Origin: DASWHK01 sp036398215
GTDB lineage: Bacteria > Acidobacteriota > UBA890
Direction: 5' to 3'
Length of the DNA: 23,470 bases
Assembly (NCBI GenBank): GCA_036398215.1
Contig: DASWHK010000093.1
Location: 1-23,470 of the forward strand
The notes beneath the pieces are model-generated. The model ran no database searches. It had not been told where the DNA came from and was given only the letters and a program-made list of their open reading frames with translations. Below, one piece after another: positions 1 to 6,731 of the stretch; position 1 is the stretch's first letter, and every line of letters starts with the position of its first letter. Position numbers and translations under genes: made by a program.

Positions 1-1
1 C

Positions 2-1765
2 CGCATCGCCTGGGCGAGCTCGGGCGAGGGGCCGCCGCTGGTCAAGGCCGCCAACTGGCTCAACCACCTTGAGTTCGACTGGGAGAGCCCCGTATGGCGG
101 CACGTCATGGAAGAGCTGTCGACGGGACTGCGGCTGGTGCGCTACGACCAGCGCGGCAACGGGTTGTCGGACTGGGACGTCGAGGACATCTCCTTCGCGG
201 CTTTCATCTCCGATCTGGAGGCCGTTGTCGACGCCGCGGGGCTGGAGAGGTTCTCGCTGCTCGGCGTCTCCCAGGGCTGCGCGCACTCAGTCGCCTACGC
301 AGTTCGCCATCCCGAGCGGGTCGAGAAGCTGGTCCTGCACGGCGGTTACGCCGCCGGCCACAACTTCTGGTCGGAGGAGCACGTGGAGCGGCGCAAGGCG
401 CTCGGCACGCTGATGCGCCAGGGCTGGGGAGAGGACAATCCGGCGTTTCGCCAGGTCTTTTCGGCGATGTTCCTCCCCGACGGCGACCGCGAGGCGCACG
501 ACGCCTGGAACGAGCTGCAGCGGATCGCGACGCCGCGTGACAACGCCCTGCGGATCGCCGCCGCCAACGGCGCGAGCGACGTCCGCGAGCTGCTGGGCCG
601 GGTGAAGGCGCCGACGCTGGTCCTCCATTGTCGCGACGAGATCGCGGTCCCCTTCGAGTGCGCCCGCGAGCTCGCCAGCGGCATTCCCGACGCCCGGCTG
701 GTCAGCCTCGACAGCCGCAACCACGTGCTCCTCGAGACCGACCCCGAGTGGCCGCGATGGATCCGCGAGGTCAAGGAGTTTCTCGGCGTCGAGGTGTCGC
801 TCGCTGCCGGCCACCGGGATGCCCGGCCTCGGGCCGAGACGACCCGGACGCCCGCCGAAGCGACGCTGGCGCCCGGCGAGAAGCTGCGCAACTACCGCAT
901 CGAAAGGCACCTGGCCAGCGGCGGCATGGGGGCCGTGTACCGGGCTCGCGATCTCAAGCTGCACCGCGAGGTGGCGATCAAGGTGCTGCCCCGCGACCTG
1001 GTAGACGATGCCGGGCGGCGCGCCCGCTTCGAGCGCGAGGCCCGCTTGCTGGCGGCGCTCAACCACCCCCACATCGCCGCGATCTATGGCCTCGAGGAGG
1101 TCGGTTCGACGCACTTCATCGTCATGGAGCTCGTCGACGGCCCGACGCTCCAGCAACGCTTGCGCGACGGGGCCTTGCCGGTTGGCGACGCCCTCGAGAT
1201 CTGCGGGCAGATCGCCGAGGCCATCGCCGCGGCGCACTCGAAGGACATCGTCCACCGCGACCTCAAGCCCGCCAACGTCATGCTCACCGGCAACGGCGTG
1301 AAGCTCCTCGATTTCGGCATCGCCAAGTCGGTGCTGCCGGAAGGCGCCGAGACCGCCACCATCGCCGCGACCGAGATGGAGACGCTGACCGCCACCGGCA
1401 TGCTCATGGGGACCGGTCCGTACATGAGCCCCGAGCAGGTGCGCGGGCTGCCGGTCGACAAGGGCAGCGACGTCTGGGCCTTCGGGTGCGTCCTCTACGA
1501 GACGCTGGTCGGCCGCAACCCGTTCCAGCGCGAGACGCTGGCCGACACCCTCACCGCGGTGCTCGAGCACGAGCCGAGCTGGCGGGAGCTTCCCGCCGGC
1601 ACCCCGCGGCCGGTCCGCGAGCTGCTCCGCGGCGTCCTGCAAAAGGACCCCGCCCGCCGCCCGGCCGACTTCTCCGGAATCGCCGCCGGCCTGCGCCACG
1701 CGACCGCCGCCGGTACCGGCCCCCGCGGCTTGATCCGTTGGCTCCGCGGGCCGGGCGTCGTATAG
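2..1765 (+). CDS. Alpha/beta-hydrolase fused to Hanks-type Ser/Thr protein kinase (5' end outside window)
   Basis: The open frame enters from the left edge, so the N-terminus is missing and 587 residues are visible. Residues 1 to about 262 are an alpha/beta-hydrolase: nucleophile elbow GVSQG (Ser90, codon 269-271), acid in HCRDEIAVP and histidine in SRNHVLLE. Residues about 297-560 are a complete protein kinase: glycine loop ASGGMGAVY, VAIK lysine 327, HRDLKPAN with Asp420, DFG Asp437, activation segment ending GTGPYMSPEQ, and SDVWAFG. The hydrolase half resembles the domain that follows an OmpR-type winged helix or an adenylate-cyclase domain in other bacteria, so a DNA-binding or cyclase domain may lie upstream (inference). 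Unlike many relatives there is no transmembrane segment or beta-propeller after the kinase: it stops about 25 residues later, so it should be cytosolic. The substrate is unknown. A promoter for the next gene overlaps its last codons. Confidence 0.9.
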   Translation, partial: RIAWASSGEGPPLVKAANWLNHLEFDWESPVWRHVMEELSTGLRLVRYDQRGNGLSDWDVEDISFAAFISDLEAVVDAAGLERFSLLGVSQGCAHSVAYAVRHPERVEKLVLHGGYAAGHNFWSEEHVERRKALGTLMRQGWGEDNPAFRQVFSAMFLPDGDREAHDAWNELQRIATPRDNALRIAAANGASDVRELLGRVKAPTLVLHCRDEIAVPFECARELASGIPDARLVSLDSRNHVLLETDPEWPRWIREVKEFLGVEVSLAAGHRDARPRAETTRTPAEATLAPGEKLRNYRIERHLASGGMGAVYRARDLKLHREVAIKVLPRDLVDDAGRRARFEREARLLAALNHPHIAAIYGLEEVGSTHFIVMELVDGPTLQQRLRDGALPVGDALEICGQIAEAIAAAHSKDIVHRDLKPANVMLTGNGVKLLDFGIAKSVLPEGAETATIAATEMETLTATGMLMGTGPYMSPEQVRGLPVDKGSDVWAFGCVLYETLVGRNPFQRETLADTLTAVLEHEPSWRELPAGTPRPVRELLRGVLQKDPARRPADFSGIAAGLRHATAAGTGPRGLIRWLRGPGVV

Positions 1766-1766
1766 T
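1738..1766 (+). promoter_or_regulatory. Predicted sigma70-type promoter for the rhodanese gene
   Basis: A -35 box TTGGCT (1738-1743) and a -10 box TATAGT (1761-1766) are separated by 17 nt. The element covers the last codons and stop of the kinase gene. It would give a leader of about 95 nt before the ATG at 1868. Predicted by eye only. Confidence 0.5.
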
Positions 1767-1824
1767 GCGCTCCGGTTACGGTGGAGCGAAGACGCCTTGA
1801 TTTGTTAGGTGAAGTCACCGAGCG

Positions 1825-1846
1825 ACGGGGCTGGGGCACGCCCCGT
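1825..1846 (+). other. Leader hairpin upstream of the rhodanese gene
   Basis: The arms ACGGGGC (1825-1831) and GCCCCGT (1840-1846) pair perfectly around an 8-nt loop and are followed by TTT. It may be a weak terminator for the upstream kinase transcript or a 5'-leader structure. It sits 8 nt before the strong Shine-Dalgarno GGAGGAGG (1855-1862). Confidence 0.45.
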
Positions 1847-1867
1847 TTCCATTGGGAGGAGGAACCC

Positions 1868-2341
1868 ATGAAGCGATTCGAGCTTTGCGCCGCCCTGGCG
1901 CTGGCCGCCTTGATCGGCGTCGCCTGCCAGGGCGTTCCCGAGGAGGCCGCCACGGACACGGCGCCGGTCGATGCATCCGCGCCGCCGGCCGATGCCGCCG
2001 CGGCGCCGGTGGCGCAGGAGGCCCCGCGCATCACCGCCGATCAGCTCGCCGAGGTGTTCGCCGGCAGCGAGGTCTTTCTCCTCGATGTCCGCCGTCCCGA
2101 CGAGCTCGAGGAGCTCGGCACCGTCGAGGGCTACACCAACATCCCCATCGACGAGCTCGCCGACCGCCTCGACGAGCTGCCGCGCGACCGTCCCATCCTC
2201 ACCGCCTGAAACGGCGGTGGCCGAGCCGCGCGTGCCGCGGCTTTACTGCAGGAAAACGGCTTCGAGGTCTACGGCTTCTGCGGGCTGAACGACTACCAGG
2301 GCGAGAAGGTCTTCCCGAAGGCGGGCGGCGGGGGATCGTAA
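1868..2341 (+). CDS. Exported rhodanese-domain lipoprotein, probable selenoprotein (in-frame TGA as Sec114)
   Basis: ATG 1868 is chosen because GGAGGAGG lies 5 nt upstream and a signal peptide begins there; the longer reading from 1781 lacks both. Residues 1-20 form a lipoprotein-type signal (hydrophobic core, then GVAC with Cys20; the -3 position is atypical). An Ala/Pro/Asp-rich linker follows to about residue 55, then a rhodanese domain (LLDVRRPDE, then NIPIDELADRL). At codon 114 (2207-2209) the frame meets TGA, but it continues in the same frame for 43 more codons: NGGGRAARAAALLQENGF and the end of the fold, stopping at TAA 2339-2341. The TGA sits exactly at the sulfur-carrying cysteine of the C-x-x-G-x-R active loop. 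With the hairpin at 2224-2242 this reads as selenocysteine; full length is 157 residues. Cys138 could be a resolving thiol. Likely role: periplasmic sulfur or selenium transfer, or a redox function (inference). Alternatives: a TGC-to-TGA nonsense mutation or a sequencing error. Confidence 0.75.
2224..2242 (+). promoter_or_regulatory. Candidate bacterial SECIS hairpin
   Basis: AGCCGCG (2224-2230) pairs perfectly with CGCGGCU (2236-2242) around the 5-nt loop CGUGC; a G-U pair (2223/2243) can extend it. The loop begins 21 nt after the UGA ending at 2209. Known bacterial SECIS elements lie inside the coding region just after UGA, with a small apical loop carrying an early G (here G2232, followed by U), which SelB reads. 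The fit is good, but GC-rich DNA forms such hairpins often. Confidence 0.6.
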
Positions 2342-2585
2342 CGGCCGGCGCGGCGCGGCCGAGCTCGAGCGCTCGCCGCACCTGCGAAGGGGAGAAGTGT
2401 GCGAAGGCGGCCGGTGGCGGCTCTTGGGCGCCGGCCGCCGAGTTCCCGACGGCCCGAATCGCCGCCAGCTGAGCCAGCGACGAGTCCGCCCCGTTGCCGC
2501 CACGCATTGGCGGGCTCGAGGCACCCTCTAACGAACCGCCACAAGGTCAGGGACCTTCGGGTCCGGCTGTCGGCGCTGTGAAACC
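2342..2585 (+). other. Non-coding interval with two mutually exclusive small hairpins
   Basis: No gene is supported here. Near its end AAGGTC (2543-2548) can pair with GACCTT (2552-2557), or GGACC (2551-2555) can pair with GGTCC (2560-2564) around a TTCG tetraloop, reinforced by CAG 2548-2550 with CTG 2567-2569. The two folds share bases and exclude each other. There is no T-run, so it is at best a weak terminator for the rhodanese transcript. Confidence 0.35.
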
Positions 2586-2642
2586 TTGTCCGCGCGTCCC
2601 CCGTAGTCTACATTCCAGATTAGTCTGCAAAGCAGACTTATC
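2586..2642 (+). promoter_or_regulatory. Promoter and palindromic operator of PadR-permease locus 1
   Basis: The -35 box is TTGTCC (2586-2591) and the -10 box TACATT (2609-2614), with a 17-nt spacer. Just downstream, across the expected start site, lies an inverted repeat with arms GATTAGTCTGC (2618-2628) and GCAGACTTATC (2632-2642): 10 of 11 positions pair around AAA and the inner 7 are perfect. The placement suits repression by the PadR protein encoded next. Confidence 0.6.
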
Positions 2643-2644
2643 GT

Positions 2645-2725
2645 CAGATCGGTCCGCAGCCGGTGGTAAACGACCCGGCGGCCAACAGATCGGTCCGCAG
2701 CCGGCGGTAGCGACCCGCCGGCCAA
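2645..2725 (+). repeat. Two-copy tandem direct repeat in the padR leader (41 + 40 bp)
   Basis: Copy 1 (2645-2685) and copy 2 (2686-2725) both begin CAGATCGGTCCGCAGCCGG and end GGCCAA. They differ by two or three substitutions and one deleted base. They lie between the operator and the padR start, so they would be transcribed in the leader. Confidence 0.8.
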
Positions 2726-2741
2726 CCGGCGAGGGAAGCCG

Positions 2742-3080
2742 ATGGGCGCACACAGCCAACTTGGGGAGTTCGAGCAGCTCGTACTGCTGGCGATCCTGCA
2801 GCTCGACGACGAGGCCTTCGGGCCGGCGGTCGGCGGGCTGCTGGAGGAGGCCGCCGACCGGCCGGTCTCGCGCGGGGCGCTGTACTCGGCGCTGTCGCGG
2901 CTCGAGCAGAAGGGCTTCGTCGAGTGGGAGGTCGAGGCGGCCACCTCGGAGCGCGGCGGCAACCGCAGCCGGCGCTTCTCGGTGACCGAGCCCGGCCTCG
3001 AGGCGCTGCGCTCGGCTCGCCAGGCGTTGCTGAACCTCTGGGAGGGGCTCGACGCCAAGCTCGATGGGAGGGCCCGATGA
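2742..3080 (+). CDS. PadR-family transcriptional regulator (locus 1)
   Basis: A 112-residue protein with a PadR-type winged helix: LGEFEQLVLLAILQL opens helix 1, SRGALYSALSRLEQKG is the recognition helix region, and the wing contains NRSRRFSVTEPG before the terminal dimerisation helix. The length is normal for the small PadR subgroup. ATG 2742 is preceded by a purine-rich GAGGGAAG. Its stop TGA (3078-3080) overlaps the permease start as ATGA, which suggests translational coupling. In acidobacteria this regulator type typically accompanies duplicated orphan permeases. It is expected to bind the palindrome at 2618-2642 and repress its own operon; the inducing signal is unknown. Confidence 0.9.
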   Translation: MGAHSQLGEFEQLVLLAILQLDDEAFGPAVGGLLEEAADRPVSRGALYSALSRLEQKGFVEWEVEAATSERGGNRSRRFSVTEPGLEALRSARQALLNLWEGLDAKLDGRAR

Positions 3081-5896
3081 GGCGGCCACCGGCCCTCGGG
3101 CGCTGGCTGCTGCGCGCGGGCTTGCCGCACGGCGTCGTCGCCGAGTCGATCGCCGGCGACCTCGAGCAGGAGTTCCACCGCCGGGCCCGCCGGCCCCGCT
3201 CCTGGTACCTGTGGCAGGTGATCACGGTGCTGGCATCGTCGTTTTTCGATCGTATCGGCGGCAGGAGCTGGTTCGCGCCTTCGCCGGAGGGGCCGCGCTG
3301 TGCCGGTTCGCGCTGGCTCGGAGGCTTCCTCTTCGACCTGCGGTTCGCCGCCCGCATGCTGGTGCAGCGGCCGGTCTTCGCGGCCGTTCTCATCGGCACG
3401 CTGGCCGTCGGGATCGGCATCAACACGGCGATCTTCACGGTTGTCAACGCGCTGTTGCTGCGGCCGATCCCGGCGGTGACCGACCCGTCGTCGATCGTCG
3501 AGATCTACCGCGCCGACGGCGACGATCTGCTCGACGTCGCCTACGGCACGCTGCGGATCCTGCGCGAGGATGCTTCGACCCTGCAGGACGCCGCCGGCTG
3601 GATGGGGATGACCGTGGCGTTCCGGGACCGCGGCGAGATGAGCCCTTCGCCGGGGGCGTCCGACCACGCGGGGGCGACCGGCGGCGACGACGGAGCGCCT
3701 CCCCGCCTGGCGAGGACGGCGCCGGGTCGTGAAAGCATCGCTCCGAGCGACGACGAGGCGATCGTCCTGCGCGGCTTCCAGGTCACCGGCAACTACTTTT
3801 CGGTGCTCGGCGTGCGGCCGGCGCTGGGGCGCTTCTTCGCGCCGCAGGACTCGTTCTATCCGAGCATCGCCGACGAGGTGGTGATCGGCCACGACCTCTG
3901 GCTTCGCCGGTACGGACGTCGTCCGGAGGTCCTCGGCAGCCTGGTCTCGATCAACGGCCATCCGGCGCGCATCATCGGCGTCGCGCCCGAGGGGTTCGCA
4001 GGCCACCAGGTCCTCGTGCTGCGTGAGGTGTTCGTGCCGATGGGGATGCCGGCGCCCGGCCTGCTCGGCCCGGAGGAGTTGGATGCGCCGGCCGGCGGCT
4101 CGATTACGTTGCTCGCCCGGCTTGCCGGCGGCAGCGGACTCGAGGCGGCGCGCGAAGAGCTGCGCGTCCTCGGCGATCGCTTTTTCGCCGACCACGGCGT
4201 TGACGATCGCTATCGCCTGCACGCCGAGTCCTACGGCGGCATCCCCGGGACCGACCGCGGCATGGTTGCGCTGTTCTTCACGATGCTGCTTGTGATCGTG
4301 GCGATGGTCCTGGCGGTCGCCTGCGTCAACGTCGCCAACATGTTGCTGTCGCGCGCCGTCGAGCGCCGCCATGAGCTGGCCATCCGCGTGTCGCTGGGCG
4401 CCGGCCGCGGCCGCCTGGTTCGGCAACTACTGACCGAGGCCGCGTTGCTGTTCCTGCTCGCCGCCGCCGCCGGCCTGGTGCTCACGGCGTGGACCACCGG
4501 CCTGCTGGTCAATCTCTACCTGCCACAGATGGCCAGCACCCGCCTGTATCTGGACGTTTCCCCCGACGCCCGGGTGTTCGCGTTCACCTTCGCGGTGGTC
4601 ACTGTCACCTGCCTCGTCTTCGGCCTGGCGCCGGCGCTCGGCGCCAGCGGCGCCGCCGGGGCGGCGGCGGTGCGCAACGCTGCCGGTCACCTGCGGCGGT
4701 CGCGGCTGCGCGGCATCCTGGTCGCCGGCCAGATGGCGCTGGCGCTGGTCCTGCTGGTGGCCGCCGGCCTGATGGTGCGGGCGCTGTCGGCCCTCGACGA
4801 CATGCCCCTGGGCTACGACGTCGATGGCGTGTACTCCGTCGAGCTGTCGCTCGAGCTCGCCGGCTACGACCCAGATCGCAGTCGCATCTTCTATCGAGAG
4901 CTGCTCGACGAGGTGCGCGCCATTCCCGGCGTCAGCGCCGCCGCCACCGCGCGGCGGCAGCCGATGTCGACCCGGGCGCCGGTCGGTGTCTTTCCCGAAG
5001 GCATCGAGCCGCCCGACGAGCGCGGCTTTCCCGCCGACTTCAACCGCGTCTCGCCTGACTACTTCGGGGCAACCGGTATCGCCCTGCTGGCCGGTCGCGA
5101 GATCGAGAAGTCCGATGACGAGGCGGCGCCGCGGGTGGCAGTCATCAACGCCACCATGGCGCGGCGGCTGTGGGGCGGCGCGCCCGGGGCCGGAGATTCC
5201 GCGACGCTCCGCGCCGCCGTCGGCGAACGCTTCAGCATCGGTCGCGGCATGGATGCGACCACCTACGAGGTCGTCGGCATCGCCGCCGACGCTCACCACC
5301 ACGGGTTCGACGGCGAGACGGCGAGCTTCCTCTACCTGCCGGCGGCGCAAGCCCCGGAGGCCCGCGCCCACCTGATGATCCGCGCCGACGACTTCGAAGG
5401 AACGATCGGCGCCGTGCGGGCCGCCGTCGCGCGCCTCGATCCCGACGTGCCCGTCGTCGAGGTCGAGACCATGCGGTCGGTCGTCGAGGGCTTCTCGATG
5501 GGACAACGGCTGGCGGCCTGGGTGGCCGGTGTGGTCGGCACCGTGGGCCTGCTGCTCGGGGCCGTCGGCGTGTACGGGGTCACCGCCTTCGCGGTTGCCC
5601 AGCGTACCCACGAGATCGGCGTGAGGATGGCGTTGGGCGCGCGTGCCGTCGACGTCGTCCGCCTGATGGTAGGCAGCGGCTTGCGGGCCCCGATCGCCGG
5701 CATGGTGATCGGCCTGCTGGTCGCCGGCGCGGCGGCCCGGCTGATCGGCGCGTTGCTCTTCGGGATCAGCCCGATCGATCCCTGGACGTATGCGACCGTC
5801 ATCGGCGTCCTTGGGATCGTGTCGCTCGGCGCGACGCTGCTGCCGGCGCGTCGCGCCGCGGCGACGGACCCGGTTGAAACGCTGCGCTCTGCCTGA
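3077..5896 (+). CDS. Duplicated orphan ABC permease, MacB/FtsX type (locus 1)
   Basis: A 939-residue inner-membrane protein starting at the ATG that overlaps the padR stop. Residues 1 to about 75 are the soluble prefix found in this family. Then come TM1 (about 101-122), a first MacB-like periplasmic domain, a first FtsX triple-TM block (about 397-523, with ERRHELAIRVSLGAGRGRLV), a TM at about 546-570, a second periplasmic domain, and a last FtsX block (about 811-928, with THEIGVRMALGA) ending LPARRAAATDPVETLRSA. No nucleotide-binding domain is present, so an ATPase must come from elsewhere or the protein acts by other means. Residues about 190-230 form a low-complexity insert (rich in S, P, G, D) in the first periplasmic domain. 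Such permeases are thought to handle antimicrobial or lipid export, or mechanotransmission; the substrate cannot be told from sequence. Confidence 0.9.
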   Translation: MRRPPALGRWLLRAGLPHGVVAESIAGDLEQEFHRRARRPRSWYLWQVITVLASSFFDRIGGRSWFAPSPEGPRCAGSRWLGGFLFDLRFAARMLVQRPVFAAVLIGTLAVGIGINTAIFTVVNALLLRPIPAVTDPSSIVEIYRADGDDLLDVAYGTLRILREDASTLQDAAGWMGMTVAFRDRGEMSPSPGASDHAGATGGDDGAPPRLARTAPGRESIAPSDDEAIVLRGFQVTGNYFSVLGVRPALGRFFAPQDSFYPSIADEVVIGHDLWLRRYGRRPEVLGSLVSINGHPARIIGVAPEGFAGHQVLVLREVFVPMGMPAPGLLGPEELDAPAGGSITLLARLAGGSGLEAAREELRVLGDRFFADHGVDDRYRLHAESYGGIPGTDRGMVALFFTMLLVIVAMVLAVACVNVANMLLSRAVERRHELAIRVSLGAGRGRLVRQLLTEAALLFLLAAAAGLVLTAWTTGLLVNLYLPQMASTRLYLDVSPDARVFAFTFAVVTVTCLVFGLAPALGASGAAGAAAVRNAAGHLRRSRLRGILVAGQMALALVLLVAAGLMVRALSALDDMPLGYDVDGVYSVELSLELAGYDPDRSRIFYRELLDEVRAIPGVSAAATARRQPMSTRAPVGVFPEGIEPPDERGFPADFNRVSPDYFGATGIALLAGREIEKSDDEAAPRVAVINATMARRLWGGAPGAGDSATLRAAVGERFSIGRGMDATTYEVVGIAADAHHHGFDGETASFLYLPAAQAPEARAHLMIRADDFEGTIGAVRAAVARLDPDVPVVEVETMRSVVEGFSMGQRLAAWVAGVVGTVGLLLGAVGVYGVTAFAVAQRTHEIGVRMALGARAVDVVRLMVGSGLRAPIAGMVIGLLVAGAAARLIGALLFGISPIDPWTYATVIGVLGIVSLGATLLPARRAAATDPVETLRSA

Positions 5897-5951
5897 CAGG
5901 GAAGACGGCGATCTGTTGGACTTTCGCAAGCAGAGGGGTCAGAATTATGGT

Positions 5952-5966
5952 CTTTGCGATGCAAAG
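5952..5966 (+). promoter_or_regulatory. Palindrome just upstream of a promoter, possible operator
   Basis: CTTTGC (5952-5957) and GCAAAG (5961-5966) form a perfect inverted repeat around GAT, ending 3 nt before the -35 box at 5970. A cognate regulator is not evident nearby. Confidence 0.4.
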
Positions 5967-5969
5967 TAC

Positions 5970-5999
5970 TTGACGCAATGAACAAACCTTCGCTATATT
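5970..5999 (+). promoter_or_regulatory. Predicted strong promoter for the 4-TM protein gene
   Basis: A -35 box TTGACG (5970-5975) and a -10 box TATATT (5994-5999) are separated by 18 nt. The stretch is clearly AT-richer than its surroundings. The leader of about 90 nt carries an inverted repeat with arms GATCCG (6015-6020) and CGGATC (6025-6030). Confidence 0.6.
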
Positions 6000-6097
6000 G
6001 CCGAGGAAGGGCTTGATCCGGCCCCGGATCGTCGCGCCTGTCGTGGTCGTGCAACCCGCTTCATCCCCTCGCGAGAGGGCCCATACGGAGGTACCCG

Positions 6098-6652
6098 ATG
6101 TTCACAGACCTTGATTCCCGAGGCCGCGTCTTCGTCACCACCGCCTGTCTCTATCTGATCGCCTTGATCGGCGTCGTCGGCTTCGGCGCCTCTTCGTTCG
6201 CCAGCCTCTACCGGGAGGCAATGACGATCGAGGCCGAGCGGTTGCTCGCGGTCGCGAACGAGGACTACCTCATCGAGACGTTCGATCGCCGCCACCGGGC
6301 CGACTACGAGGAGTACGGTCGGTTTCTTCGCGGCGCCGGCGCGCCTCTGGCCCTCTACCTCGGCATCTGGGCGGGCGCCTTCGGCGTCTGGCTGCGGAAG
6401 AGCTGGCTGGGCGCCGCGGCGCTGGCGGCCGGCGGCGCGCTGACCGTGGCGGCGCTGTCGACGCTTCCATGGCTGTACTTCGCGCTCGATCAGTACGCGG
6501 TCTCCTACCTGTGGATCATGAACAGCGCCGTGCCGATCGCCGTCGCCTTCGTCCTCGTCACCATCCTCGCTCGCACGCTGGTTCGACCGCCTTCCGCTGC
6601 CGTTCGAACCAGGAGGGCGGGGACGGAGAGCGGGTTTGCGGAACCCGCCTAG
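6098..6652 (+). CDS. Unrecognised four-TM membrane protein
   Basis: A 184-residue protein of no family I recognise. GGAGGT (6087-6092) lies 5 nt before the ATG and decides the start. Four hydrophobic segments are visible: about residues 12-34, a pair at about 82-98 and 104-126, and about 138-162. Between TM1 and TM2 is a charged, helical region (REAMTIEAERLLAVANEDYL) that could lie outside the membrane as a small coiled-coil-like domain. The tail is basic and probably cytosolic. It has its own promoter and lies 79 bp upstream of an ABC ATPase gene on the same strand, so the two may be co-transcribed. Whether it is a partner subunit of that ATPase is speculation. Confidence 0.8.
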   Translation: MFTDLDSRGRVFVTTACLYLIALIGVVGFGASSFASLYREAMTIEAERLLAVANEDYLIETFDRRHRADYEEYGRFLRGAGAPLALYLGIWAGAFGVWLRKSWLGAAALAAGGALTVAALSTLPWLYFALDQYAVSYLWIMNSAVPIAVAFVLVTILARTLVRPPSAAVRTRRAGTESGFAEPA

Positions 6653-6731
6653 CGCGTGCCGGCCCCGCCGGATGAATGTCGAAGGGAACTCGCCGCCACT
6701 CTCGCCGTAGGGAGCGATAGAGTGGAGGCCA

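Noticed and set aside
287..1699. Long minus-strand open frame of 470 codons opposite the hydrolase-kinase gene
   Set aside because: It is the antisense shadow of a strongly conserved coding region in high-GC DNA, with low-complexity composition and no domain.
2201..2215. A frameshift as the cause of the interrupted rhodanese domain
   Set aside because: Codon-by-codon reading shows that both halves are in the same frame; only the single TGA separates them.
2645..2725. Direct repeats as a CRISPR array
   Set aside because: There are two contiguous copies without spacers and no cas genes.
2528..5929. Long minus-strand open frames opposite permease 1 (632 and 500 codons)
   Set aside because: They are rich in Arg, Gly, Asp and His without motifs, and mirror the codon pattern of the permease on the other strand.
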